Positions 10,389 through 19,963 of a stretch of 64,000 nt of DNA are shown piece after piece; the first letter of the stretch is position 1, and every line of letters begins with the position of its first letter. The notes below the pieces were generated by a model. That model saw only the letters and a program-made list of their open reading frames with translations. It was not told the DNA's origin and did no database searches. The stretch is from Clostridiaceae bacterium (lineage in GTDB: Bacteria; Cyanobacteriota; Vampirovibrionia; Gastranaerophilales; Gastranaerophilaceae): assembly GCA_022641775.1 (NCBI GenBank), contig JALCDS010000001.1:1-64000 (forward strand), in the 5' to 3' direction. The position numbers and the translations under genes are program-made.

Positions 10389-11324
10389 ATGGATGAATTT
10401 AAAGTAAAATTCAGAGGGGTCAGAGGAAGTTATCCTATAGCCAATAAGAATTACTTAAAATATGGCGGAAATACTGCTTGTGTTGAAATTCATGTAGGCG
10501 GTCATTTGGTTATCATTGATGCAGGAACAGGTTTGATTGATGTCGGTAATGATTTATTGGAAGAGTACATTTCTTCAGGTGTTGATAGAGCTGACAGAAC
10601 TCCTATCAATGCGAATATATTAATTTCTCACATCCATCAAGACCACATTCAAGGGTTTACTTTTTTCAGACCGTTGCATGTTCCGACAACCGTTATAAAC
10701 GTTTTTGGAAATGCTACTTATTCTGAAAATTTATCAGATGAACTTGCAGGACTTTTGTTTGGCAAATCTTTCCCATTAGATTTGGGTGATGTTGCAGGAA
10801 ATCTAAAAATAAATAATATTAGCGAAATGGAAGGAATTATCCTGAGAAAAGGGTCTGAGCCTATTGTTAAACGTATTGAAAAAGATGATGATGCTATTCC
10901 AAAAAATGATGATGTTGTAATCACTTTCTATCGTTCATATGCGCATCCGCAAGATGGTGTTTTGATTTTCAAAATTGCATATAAAGATAAAGCTTTAATT
11001 TACGCATCTGATAAAGAAAGTTATCTTGGCGGCGATAAGAAATTGAAGAACTTTGCAAGAAATTGTGATGTATTAATCCATGACGCGCAATATACAACGG
11101 AAGATTATTTGAATTCATTTGTTCCGAAACAGGGTTATGGCCATTCAACATATGATATGGCACTTGAATGTCAAAAACAAACAAATGCAAAAAAACTTAT
11201 TTTCTTCCATTTTGATCCGACATATGATGATGACAAGCTGGATGCTATTGCATCTCATTACAAACCATTGGGAGATAAAGCACAACTTGCTTATGAAGGT
11301 TTGGAATTAGACTTATTTGAATAA
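10389..11324 (+). CDS. MBL-fold metallo-hydrolase
   Basis: GGNTACVEI, ISHIHQDHIQG, LIHDAQYT motifs. Confidence 0.88.
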   Translation: MDEFKVKFRGVRGSYPIANKNYLKYGGNTACVEIHVGGHLVIIDAGTGLIDVGNDLLEEYISSGVDRADRTPINANILISHIHQDHIQGFTFFRPLHVPTTVINVFGNATYSENLSDELAGLLFGKSFPLDLGDVAGNLKINNISEMEGIILRKGSEPIVKRIEKDDDAIPKNDDVVITFYRSYAHPQDGVLIFKIAYKDKALIYASDKESYLGGDKKLKNFARNCDVLIHDAQYTTEDYLNSFVPKQGYGHSTYDMALECQKQTNAKKLIFFHFDPTYDDDKLDAIASHYKPLGDKAQLAYEGLELDLFE

Positions 11325-11341
11325 AACAGTAAAAAAAGATT

Positions 11342-11917
11342 ATGAAATATAATTTTAAAAAATGTTTAATAGTATTATCGATGATATGTTCGACGTTTAT
11401 AACTTCGGCATATGTAAAGCCATCCAATGTTATTCCGATAGACTCTTCTAAAAATGCTTTTTATCACAACAATATGGGTTTAAGATATTTGGATGAAAGA
11501 TGTTACTATGCAGCTGTCCAAGAATTCAAAATTGCAATAAGTCTTGCTCCGGAAACACAGGCAGCTTCTGTGTATTACAAAAATCTCGGAGATACTTATA
11601 TGTATATAGGATATCCGGCTTGGGCGGAGGATTGTTATAACAAGGCAATAAACCTATATAGCTTGAATTTTGAATATTACAAAGATTTAGCAAAATGTTA
11701 TAAAGCTAAAAAAGCTGTTGCTGCAAAATTAAAAACATATTCTTCATCCAAAAATCCACTTGCACCTATCATGGTCGGACTTTTGAAAGAGCAAAAAGGC
11801 GATATAAAAGGTGCCATTACGACTCTTGATACTTTTACAATGACAGAGCCTGATTTACTTATTACTCCATCTGTAAAATCCTATGTAAAAGAATTAGTTA
11901 AAAAAGTAAACAAGTAA
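11342..11917 (+). CDS. TPR protein with signal peptide
   Basis: Hydrophobic N-terminus, two to three TPR-like units. Confidence 0.75.
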   Translation: MKYNFKKCLIVLSMICSTFITSAYVKPSNVIPIDSSKNAFYHNNMGLRYLDERCYYAAVQEFKIAISLAPETQAASVYYKNLGDTYMYIGYPAWAEDCYNKAINLYSLNFEYYKDLAKCYKAKKAVAAKLKTYSSSKNPLAPIMVGLLKEQKGDIKGAITTLDTFTMTEPDLLITPSVKSYVKELVKKVNK

Positions 11918-11985
11918 TTTCTACATATTTTGTCAGATTTTTGTGTTATAATTGGCTTAAAGACAATTAGCTAAAGGATTTAAAA

Positions 11986-13545
11986 ATGGATAAATATTAT
12001 TTAACAACCGCAATAGATTATGTAAACGGAGCACCTCATATCGGGCATGCATATGAAAAGATTTTGTCTGATGTTATTGTAAAACATTACTCTCAAAGAT
12101 GTGAGGATGTTTATTTCTTAACCGGAACAGATGAACACGGTATAAAAATTCAAAAAACAGCAGCAGAACGTGGAATTACTCCAAAAGAAATGTGTGATGA
12201 AAATTCTTCAAAGTTTAAAGAAGCTTGGAAAGCTTTGGGTATAGATTATAACAAATTTATCAGAACAACGGATGAAGAGCATGAAGCAGTTGTTCAAAGA
12301 ATTTTTGACAAACTTTTGAAACAAGGTGATATATACAAACATTCTTACGAAGGTTTGTACTGTTCGGGTTGTGAAAGCTTTTTGAATCCGAAAGATTTGA
12401 CAGAAGACGGACTTTGTCCTATTCACCACAAAAAACCGGAGATTGTTTCTGAAGAAAATTACTTTTTCAAACTTTCAAAATATAAAGATGCTCTAAAAAA
12501 ACATATACAGGATAATCCTGAATTTATTTTACCGAAATTTAGAGCCAATGAAGTTTTGAATCAACTGGATAACATTGATGATTTTTCAGTTTCTCGTTCA
12601 AGCGCCAGTGTTGAATGGGGGATACCTGTTCTTGGTGACGAGGAACAACGTATATATGTATGGATTGATGCATTGTCAAACTATATTACAGCTTTGGGTT
12701 GGGATGTTGACAAGCCTTCTGAAAAATTTGAAAAATATTGGCCTGTAGTTCACCATGTGATTGGAAAAGATATTTTGAAATTCCATAGCATTTATTGGGG
12801 TGGGATATTGATGGCATTGGGATTACCGTTGCCTAAACAACTTTTGGTTCATGGATTTATCAATATAAATCAGGAAAAAATGTCTAAAACTTTGGGTAAT
12901 GTTATTGCTCCTGTTGATATTTTGAAAGCTTGGGATTTACAAATTCCTGATGCATTCAGATACTATATGGCATCTGCCGCGATGATTGGTAAAGATGGAA
13001 ATTATTCTGATGAAGATTTTAAAGAAAAAGTTAATGCAGATCTTGCAAATTCAACCGGAAACCTTTTGAATAGAACATTGTCAATGCTTGTAAAATATTT
13101 TGATGGTGAGATTAAGGAAGAATTTTTGATATCGTCTGATTTGTATAAAACAGCTTTGGGTAAAGTAAAGATTGTTGAAAATCATTTTGACAATTATGAA
13201 ATTGCCGAAGCAGGAAATGAAATTACTGATTTAGTAAATATCACTAATAAATATGTAACTGATAATGCACCTTGGACACTTGCAAAAGAAGGTAAAATGA
13301 CAGAATGTGGACAAGTTCTTGCCACAGTTTTGAATGTAATGTGTGTTGTATGTTCTCTTATTTATCCATATTGTCCTAATATTGCAAAAGATATGGCACG
13401 CCAATTATCATTTGATTTGAATACAAAATTAGACGATTTGACTTGCGATAATTTAAAAGTCGGTAAATTCATTACGAAAGAAGAAATTCATCCGGTATTT
13501 TTGAGATTAGATAGTGAACTTGCTGATAAAACGGCGAAAAAATAG
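11986..13545 (+). CDS. metG: Methionyl-tRNA synthetase
   Basis: TTAIDYVNGAPHIGHAYEKI, TGTDEHG, KMSKTLGNVI. Confidence 0.97.
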   Translation: MDKYYLTTAIDYVNGAPHIGHAYEKILSDVIVKHYSQRCEDVYFLTGTDEHGIKIQKTAAERGITPKEMCDENSSKFKEAWKALGIDYNKFIRTTDEEHEAVVQRIFDKLLKQGDIYKHSYEGLYCSGCESFLNPKDLTEDGLCPIHHKKPEIVSEENYFFKLSKYKDALKKHIQDNPEFILPKFRANEVLNQLDNIDDFSVSRSSASVEWGIPVLGDEEQRIYVWIDALSNYITALGWDVDKPSEKFEKYWPVVHHVIGKDILKFHSIYWGGILMALGLPLPKQLLVHGFININQEKMSKTLGNVIAPVDILKAWDLQIPDAFRYYMASAAMIGKDGNYSDEDFKEKVNADLANSTGNLLNRTLSMLVKYFDGEIKEEFLISSDLYKTALGKVKIVENHFDNYEIAEAGNEITDLVNITNKYVTDNAPWTLAKEGKMTECGQVLATVLNVMCVVCSLIYPYCPNIAKDMARQLSFDLNTKLDDLTCDNLKVGKFITKEEIHPVFLRLDSELADKTAKK

Positions 13546-13560
13546 TTACTTTAACAAACA

Positions 13561-13592
13561 AAAAAGAGGTAAGAATTTCTTACCTCTTTTTT
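13561..13592 (+). terminator. Rho-independent terminator
   Basis: aaaaagaggtaag...cttacctcttttt after metG. Confidence 0.8.
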
Positions 13593-13614
13593 ATTATAAT
13601 TTTATTTTGTGAAA

Positions 13615-14061
13615 TTATTTTTCTGCAAGTTTATCTGCATGCTTTTGTCTGGAATTATTTATAATTGCATCTGTAATTGCACCGAGCCCTAGTCCCATTA
13701 ATGATGTAACAACAAAGATACGTCCCAATTTAAAATTGAAATATTTTTCATTCTTTTCAATTAATTTTTGAATTTCAGCTTTACTTATTTTTGGCATATC
13801 TTTTTTATCAAATTTGAAAGATTTATCAAAGAATTGACCAAATTTTTCAGCTTTAGTTTTTACTTTATCAAGCATTTGTTCTACTTGTTTAATTTTTTCT
13901 CCCATTGGAAGATTTTTAAATTTAAGGTTTTTGTAGATATTATAAGATGCATATGTTGCACCCAAACCTGTACCTACATATTTTCCTGTATTTGTTTTGT
14001 TGTAGTCATTACCCTTATCTGTAAGGGCATTACTACCAAAAGAGATTGCATTTATTGTCAT
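13615..14061 (-). CDS. Hypothetical membrane-associated protein
   Basis: N-terminal MTINAISFGSN; hydrophobic C-terminal segment; start moved to the ATG preceded by AAAGGTG. Confidence 0.6.
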   Translation of the reverse strand: MTINAISFGSNALTDKGNDYNKTNTGKYVGTGLGATYASYNIYKNLKFKNLPMGEKIKQVEQMLDKVKTKAEKFGQFFDKSFKFDKKDMPKISKAEIQKLIEKNEKYFNFKLGRIFVVTSLMGLGLGAITDAIINNSRQKHADKLAEK

Positions 14062-14150
14062 AAAAAATTCACCTTTCATTTTTACACATGTTTTTATGTA
14101 AAGCCTGAAAGGTAAAATTTTTGCTAGTTAATTACAATTTTATTACAAAA

Positions 14151-14882
14151 CTATATAATTAATCCGCCGTCAACTTCAATAACTTGACCTGTAACGTAAG
14201 TTGTATCGAGTGCCAAGAATTTAACAACTTGAGCTACATCTTCAGCTGTTCCCATACGTCTTAGAGAAATCATTTTCATATAATCATCAATATTTGGTAA
14301 ATCTTTTGTCATATCGGTTTGGATAAATCCTGGTGCAACGGCATTAACTCTGATATTACGAGAGCCCAATTCTTTTGCCAAAGATTTTGTAAATCCGATT
14401 AAGCCGGCTTTTGCAGCAGAATAGTTTGCCTGTCCGGGATTGCCATACAATCCGACAACTGATGATGTACTGATAATTACACCTGAACGTTGTTTCATCA
14501 TTGACTTAACAATAGGTTTTGAAACATAAAATGCACTGTTTAAGTTTGTATTAATAACTGCATTCCATTTGTCGGCATCCATTCTGATAAACAAGTCATC
14601 ACGAGTAATTCCGGCATTATTAACTAAAATGTCAATTTTGCCATATTTTTCTAAAATTTTAGCAACAGATGTGTTAACTTCTTCTTGATTTGAAACATCA
14701 AATTTGTAAGCTTCACAATTTACGCCTAAAGCTTTAATTTCTTCAACAGTCTTTTCTGCAGTTTCTGAATTACCTGCGTAATTTACAATAATATCGCAGC
14801 CTGCTTTTGCAAGCATAATTGCTACAGCTTTACCAATGCCTCGAGAAGCACCTGTAATTAGTGCTATTTTCTTATCTGTCAT
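14151..14882 (-). CDS. fabG: 3-oxoacyl-ACP reductase
   Basis: ALITGASRGIGKAVA, NNAGITRD, YSAAKAG; C-terminal VTGQVIEVDGGLII. Confidence 0.95.
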   Translation of the reverse strand: MTDKKIALITGASRGIGKAVAIMLAKAGCDIIVNYAGNSETAEKTVEEIKALGVNCEAYKFDVSNQEEVNTSVAKILEKYGKIDILVNNAGITRDDLFIRMDADKWNAVINTNLNSAFYVSKPIVKSMMKQRSGVIISTSSVVGLYGNPGQANYSAAKAGLIGFTKSLAKELGSRNIRVNAVAPGFIQTDMTKDLPNIDDYMKMISLRRMGTAEDVAQVVKFLALDTTYVTGQVIEVDGGLII

Positions 14883-14897
14883 ATTTTTCCCCTTATA

Positions 14898-15845
14898 TTA
14901 TTTTACTAAGCAAGTTCCCTTTAATGCTTCAACTGTATTTTCTAATGAATCTTTATCAAAAACATTATAAACAGTTGTTTCAGGTGCTATTTTTTTATTT
15001 AAACCGGCAAGAACTTTTCCCGGTCCGATTTCAACAAATGTATCAACGCCTTCTTTTACCATTTTTTGGATAGTTTGAGTCCAATGTACTGATGAATAAA
15101 TTTGTTTTGGCATTTTAATTTTAAAATCTGCTCCATTTGTTGTTATTTCTGCATCAACATTCGTAATTACAGGTATTTCAGCATTATTTGGAGTTATTTT
15201 ATCAACAGTATGTTTAAATTCCTCACTTGCTCCCTTCATCATTTCTGAATGGAAAGCACCTGACACTGCCAACGGTACAACACGTCTTGCTCCGGCAGCT
15301 GACATTAATTCAGAAGCTTTTTTAACGGCTTCATCTTCACCTGTTATAACAATTTGGCTAGGTGAATTGTAGTTGGCAACTGCGACATAACCTGTTTTTT
15401 GTGCTTCTTTTAAACATTCTAGGAACTTACTTTCTTCCAAGTTTAGAATAGCAGCCATTGAGCCACCTTTAATTTTACTCATTGCTTCTGCTCTTTTTGA
15501 AATAAGATGGATTGTATCTTCAAGAGAAAGAACGCCTGATGTCTTCATCGCACAATATTCACCTAAGCTGTGACCTGCGGTATAATCAGGGTTTATTCCT
15601 GTTTTTGCTTGTAAAACGGCTAATGCTGCAAGCGAAGTTGTAACAATTGCGGGTTGAGTATTTATTGTTTGCTTTAAATCCTCTTCCGGACCTTCAAAAC
15701 AAATTGTAGAAATCTTTTTATCCAAAACTCTGTCTGCAGTATCAAATACAGCTTTTGCTTCTGCATAATTGTCGTATAAATCTTTTCCCATTCCGACTGA
15801 TTGTGCACCTTGTCCGGGGAATATAAATGCTATTTTTCCTGTCAT
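14898..15845 (-). CDS. fabD: Malonyl-CoA:ACP transacylase
   Basis: FPGQGAQ, GHSLGEY, GAFHS motifs. Confidence 0.95.
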   Translation of the reverse strand: MTGKIAFIFPGQGAQSVGMGKDLYDNYAEAKAVFDTADRVLDKKISTICFEGPEEDLKQTINTQPAIVTTSLAALAVLQAKTGINPDYTAGHSLGEYCAMKTSGVLSLEDTIHLISKRAEAMSKIKGGSMAAILNLEESKFLECLKEAQKTGYVAVANYNSPSQIVITGEDEAVKKASELMSAAGARRVVPLAVSGAFHSEMMKGASEEFKHTVDKITPNNAEIPVITNVDAEITTNGADFKIKMPKQIYSSVHWTQTIQKMVKEGVDTFVEIGPGKVLAGLNKKIAPETTVYNVFDKDSLENTVEALKGTCLVK

Positions 15846-15891
15846 AGTTCTTACCTTATAATTTATTTGTTATCATTAATGCCTTAAATGG

Positions 15892-16899
15892 CTAGCAAAT
15901 ACCTTCACGAAGTCTTACAATGGCAGCACCCCATGTCATTCCGGCACCAAAACCGCATAATATAGCGGTTGAACCGAGTTTAATTTTGCCTTTTTCTACA
16001 CCTTCAGCAAGTGCAATAGGAACAGATGCAGCAGAAGTATTACCATAATATTTTATATTAGAAATAACTTTGTCATCACTGTAACCCAAACGATCTTGTA
16101 CCGCATCAATTATACGTTGATTTGCTTGGTGAGGAATCAAATAATCAATATCTTCAGCTTTCATTCCTGCTTGTTCAATCATATCAACTATATATCCCGG
16201 AAGAATTTTTACAACAAATTTGTAAACTTCTTTTCCGTTCATATAAATTTGGAATTTTTTTGTAGAACAAGGTTCAACAAGCGGACAATTTTGACCAGGC
16301 AACGGAAGTGAAATATACTCACCAATTGAACCGTTTGACTTGATATCAATTGCAATAATATCATCAATACCATCATCAGAAGGTGTCAAAACCATAGCTC
16401 CTGCGCCATCTCCGAAAAGAATTGAGGTTCCTCTATCAGACCAATCCAACAATCTTGAATTATTATCTGTTGCAACAATTAAAATATTTTTATAAATGCC
16501 TGAAGAGATAAAGGCTCTTCCTATTTGCATTCCGTATAGCAATCCTGAGCATGCTGCTGTAATATCAAAAGCCGGAATATGTGCTTCAATTCCTAATTTT
16601 GATTGGATATGGCAAGCAATAGCCGGATACAATTCAGGAGGTGCTGAAGAAGCTGCGATAATCAAATCTATTTCATTTGGGTTAATCCCTGCTTTTTCAA
16701 TAGCTTTTTGTGCAGCATCAAAACCGAGATCAACGGCATTTTCTTCTCCGGATACGACTCTACGTTCCTTGATTCCGGTACGTGAATAAATCCATTCATC
16801 TGATGTGTCATATAATTTTGTTAAATCATCATTTGTTACAACGGTTTTTGGCAAACTATAGCCTACTCCTGCAATTTTTAACGGTATATTGTTTGTCAT
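15892..16899 (-). CDS. fabH: 3-oxoacyl-ACP synthase III
   Basis: DEWIYSRTGIKERR, AACSGLLYG, PHQANQRI, GFGAGMTWG. Confidence 0.96.
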   Translation of the reverse strand: MTNNIPLKIAGVGYSLPKTVVTNDDLTKLYDTSDEWIYSRTGIKERRVVSGEENAVDLGFDAAQKAIEKAGINPNEIDLIIAASSAPPELYPAIACHIQSKLGIEAHIPAFDITAACSGLLYGMQIGRAFISSGIYKNILIVATDNNSRLLDWSDRGTSILFGDGAGAMVLTPSDDGIDDIIAIDIKSNGSIGEYISLPLPGQNCPLVEPCSTKKFQIYMNGKEVYKFVVKILPGYIVDMIEQAGMKAEDIDYLIPHQANQRIIDAVQDRLGYSDDKVISNIKYYGNTSAASVPIALAEGVEKGKIKLGSTAILCGFGAGMTWGAAIVRLREGIC

Positions 16900-16903
16900 T
16901 TAC

Positions 16904-17959
16904 TTATTCCTCATAAAATTGTGCTATTTTCTCATTAACGCCGGTTTCAACTGCTTCTTTGGCTACTCTTACAGCATTTTTAATGGCATAAGCTTTGCTA
17001 CGTCCATGAGAAATTACTGTAATACCTTTTACACCAAGTAACAGTGCTCCACCGAATTCTTCATAATTAATTTTTTTATTGATTCTCTTTAAGAATGGTT
17101 TTGCGATTAAACCAATAATTTTGCCGATATAATCGCTCTTGAACTCTCTTTTGATAAGTTCAAATAACATTCTTGAAGTTCCTTCTGTAATTTTCAATGC
17201 AACGTTGCCGACAAATCCGTCGCATACAACAACATCACACATACTTAAGAAAATTTCTTTACCCTCAATATTGCCGACGAAATTAACTTTTTCTTGGTTT
17301 TCAAGAAGTTTATAAGTTGTTTGAGCAAGTTCATTACCCTTGCCGGCTTCTTCACCGATATTCAAAATACCTACACGAGGATTTTCAATACCTAAAACAT
17401 TTTTTGAGAAAGTTGCACCCATAACGGCAAATTGATAAAGCATTTCAGGGGTACAATTACTGTTTGCACCACCGTCAATCAATACGATAGGGTCTTTCAT
17501 TGTTGGGAGTGTAACTGCGATAGCAGGTCTGTTAATTCCCGGAATTCTGCCAAGTCCGAATAAACTTGATGCCATAGCTGCTCCTGTTGAACCTGCGGCT
17601 ACAACCGCATCGGAACTTCCTTGTGCTACTGCATCAACTGTCAATACAATTGATGATTTTTTCTTTCTTCTGATAGCTTGTCCCGGAGCTTCGCCCATTT
17701 CAATAACTTCTGCTGCATGAGTGATTTTTATATCAAGTTTGCTTGTATCAATTTTGATACGATTTAACTTTTTGCTACCTGAACCACAATCAGAAAGGAA
17801 ACCTTCTGTTGATATTTTTTCTAATTCTTGTTCAATTTTATCTTCTTTGCCGACAAGCTCAATAGCAACACCATATTCTTGTGCTGCCCAAACTGCTCCT
17901 GCTACTATTTCTTGTGGCGCATGATCTCCGCCCATTGCATCAACTGCTATTCTTGTCAT
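16904..17959 (-). CDS. plsX: Phosphate acyltransferase PlsX
   Basis: RIAVDAMGGDHAPQEIVAGA; operon context. Confidence 0.96.
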   Translation of the reverse strand: MTRIAVDAMGGDHAPQEIVAGAVWAAQEYGVAIELVGKEDKIEQELEKISTEGFLSDCGSGSKKLNRIKIDTSKLDIKITHAAEVIEMGEAPGQAIRRKKKSSIVLTVDAVAQGSSDAVVAAGSTGAAMASSLFGLGRIPGINRPAIAVTLPTMKDPIVLIDGGANSNCTPEMLYQFAVMGATFSKNVLGIENPRVGILNIGEEAGKGNELAQTTYKLLENQEKVNFVGNIEGKEIFLSMCDVVVCDGFVGNVALKITEGTSRMLFELIKREFKSDYIGKIIGLIAKPFLKRINKKINYEEFGGALLLGVKGITVISHGRSKAYAIKNAVRVAKEAVETGVNEKIAQFYEE

Positions 17960-18029
17960 GTATTGCCCTCTCCAAACGGTTTAATATCAAGGTTAAAAGT
18001 TAATTATAACTTTTAACCTTGTCTATATA

Positions 18030-18383
18030 CTATTTATCTTCTTTTTCAGAAGCTTTTTCTTCAGTCTTTACGGCTTTTTTAGTTGAAGTCTTTTTAGCCG
18101 GTTTCTTTTCAGTAGCTTCAGCCTTTTTAGCTGTAGTTTTCTTAGTCGGTTTTTCTTCTTTAACTTCTACTTCTTTAGCTGATTTTTCAGCTTTTTTAGG
18201 TTCTGCAACAGCCTTTAAGCTTGCAGGTTTTCCTTTATAAAATCCGCATTCAGAACAAACTGTATGAGCTAAAACTGTAGCTCCGCAATTTGAACATTTT
18301 GATAATGCAGGTTTTTCTGCTTTCCAATTAGCACGTCTTTTGCCTTGTGCTGAATGTCCTGTTCTTTTCTTTGGTACTGCCAT
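18030..18383 (-). CDS. rpmF: 50S ribosomal protein L32 with long Lys/Ala/Glu-rich C-terminal extension
   Basis: MAVPKKRTGHSAQGKRRANWK, CSNCGATVLAHTVCSECGFYKGK, then ~60 aa of K/A/E/T-rich sequence. Confidence 0.93.
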   Translation of the reverse strand: MAVPKKRTGHSAQGKRRANWKAEKPALSKCSNCGATVLAHTVCSECGFYKGKPASLKAVAEPKKAEKSAKEVEVKEEKPTKKTTAKKAEATEKKPAKKTSTKKAVKTEEKASEKEDK

Positions 18384-18673
18384 TTTTCTTTTCCTTTATT
18401 TTTATTTCTACTATTTATTTTTCAGTAATTACAAGTTCCACTTGGCATCTAGAGAACCTTTTTGCCGCTCTTGCAATCTTTTTTAGATTAAATATTTGGG
18501 CGCAGGGATTTCCCTACATTACAATTTATACCACAAACCTTTCTTTTTAGTAAATATTATATTAAATATTGATACAAATTTATAAATAAAAAAATTAGTG
18601 ATACTTCCTAATATTAGTATAAAAGCATGATTTCTGCAACCGATTGCTTGAATTAATTCAAAATTTAATCAAC

Positions 18674-18706
18674 AAAAAACGGGCGGGATGCAATTGCATT
18701 CCGCCC
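18674..18706 (-). terminator. Rho-independent terminator for the Hsp20 gene
   Basis: gggcgggatgcaattgcattccgccc with T-tract on the minus strand. Confidence 0.75.
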
Positions 18707-18728
18707 TAAAAACCGGATATATCGGGGT

Positions 18729-19178
18729 TTATGATACTTTTAATTTTTTAATTTCTTTCTTTTCATTTACTTTTTTCAAGACAAGATGTAAAACCCCATC
18801 TGTATAATCACAAGTTGATTTGTTTACATCAATATCTTTTGCAAGTTCAAGGGTTTTATTGAATTTACCATAACAGAATTGAGAAGAATGAATATTTTCA
18901 TTTTCTTTTACTTCTTCAAATTTGCTTTCAGCTGATACTGTTACAGAATTTTTTCCTAACTCAATATCAATATCTTCTTTCTTTATTCCCGGAAGCTGAA
19001 CGCTTACTTTGTATTCCTTATCATTTTCTCTGATTTCTGTCAAAGGTTGGAACAATCTGTTTTCGCTGTCCGATTCACCGATTGTCATAGCATTCAATAA
19101 ACCTTCTAAATTATTACGGAAGTTTGACAAGTACAAATCCGGTTCATGTTCAATAACGTTAAATCTCATAGTAAACAC
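18729..19178 (-). CDS. Hsp20/alpha-crystallin family small heat shock protein
   Basis: VSVQLPGIKKEDIDIELGKNSVTVSAESK; DGVLHLVLKK. Confidence 0.9.
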   Translation of the reverse strand: MFTMRFNVIEHEPDLYLSNFRNNLEGLLNAMTIGESDSENRLFQPLTEIRENDKEYKVSVQLPGIKKEDIDIELGKNSVTVSAESKFEEVKENENIHSSQFCYGKFNKTLELAKDIDVNKSTCDYTDGVLHLVLKKVNEKKEIKKLKVS

Positions 19179-19330
19179 CTCCTAGTTTTCTTATATTTAC
19201 CTTACACTTATGTTATAATCCATTTTTCCAAAAAACAGGCTGAAATTAACCAAAAGTTAATATTTTATAGTAAAAATTAAGAAAATGTTAAAAAGATATC
19301 TATTAAAAGAAAAAATGTGTTAAATATTTA

Positions 19331-19359
19331 AAAAAGTCAGGCAATTTTGCCTGACTTTT
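19331..19359 (-). terminator. Terminator hairpin (T-tract usable on both strands)
   Basis: aaaaagtcaggcaattttgcctgactttt. Confidence 0.7.
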
Positions 19360-19370
19360 CTGTTTTCAAA

Positions 19371-19505
19371 TTATTTTACGAAATGTGAAACAACAATCAT
19401 AAAAATAATTGCAAAAACGATGAATAATATTGAGCTCAAAACCCCTGTACCATGACTTTCTTTGTACACTTGAGGTTTTATAGAATTATTTTCGTTATTT
19501 TCCAT
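19371..19505 (-). CDS. Small single-pass membrane protein (44 aa), not in the supplied ORF track
   Basis: Minus-strand translation MENNENNSIKPQVYKESHGTGVLSSILFIVFAIIFMIVVSHFVK*; upstream AAGGAGA; terminator immediately downstream. Confidence 0.7.
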   Translation of the reverse strand: MENNENNSIKPQVYKESHGTGVLSSILFIVFAIIFMIVVSHFVK

Positions 19506-19587
19506 AAAATTCTCCTTTTTTAGCTGTCAAAACTTAATTGACCTAATTCAAGGTCAATTTCTTTAATTTTTTAACTAAAAATGGGCG

Positions 19588-19962
19588 TTATGGGGCATGC
19601 GGATTTAGTTCGGTTAAAAAAGGCTTTAGATTAAAATTTGAATTATCTCCCAAATAAGACTTGGAATAAATGTAGGCGGAAGTTAGCTCAAATTCTGAAT
19701 TTTTTGTGCAACTTTTTTGACCGAAACCGTTAAAATTATAATTTTGATTTTTATAAGATTTTGTATATTTTTGAGAAGTTGTATTAGTTGTTATAAAATT
19801 TTCATCTTTAAAACTTTTTTCGTGTAGAAAATCTGCATTGCAGTTGCGTGTAATTACAGGTTGATATATTTTTGCAGGTGAAAAAGCTATTTCATTAGCG
19901 TTAGCCGTTAATGAAACAAAGAAGATTAACGAAACTAGAAATAACTTAAATATTTTTTTCAT
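19588..19962 (-). CDS. Hypothetical secreted protein
   Basis: Signal peptide MKKIFKLFLVSLIFFVSLTANA. Confidence 0.6.
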   Translation of the reverse strand: MKKIFKLFLVSLIFFVSLTANANEIAFSPAKIYQPVITRNCNADFLHEKSFKDENFITTNTTSQKYTKSYKNQNYNFNGFGQKSCTKNSEFELTSAYIYSKSYLGDNSNFNLKPFLTELNPHAP

Positions 19963-19963
19963 A

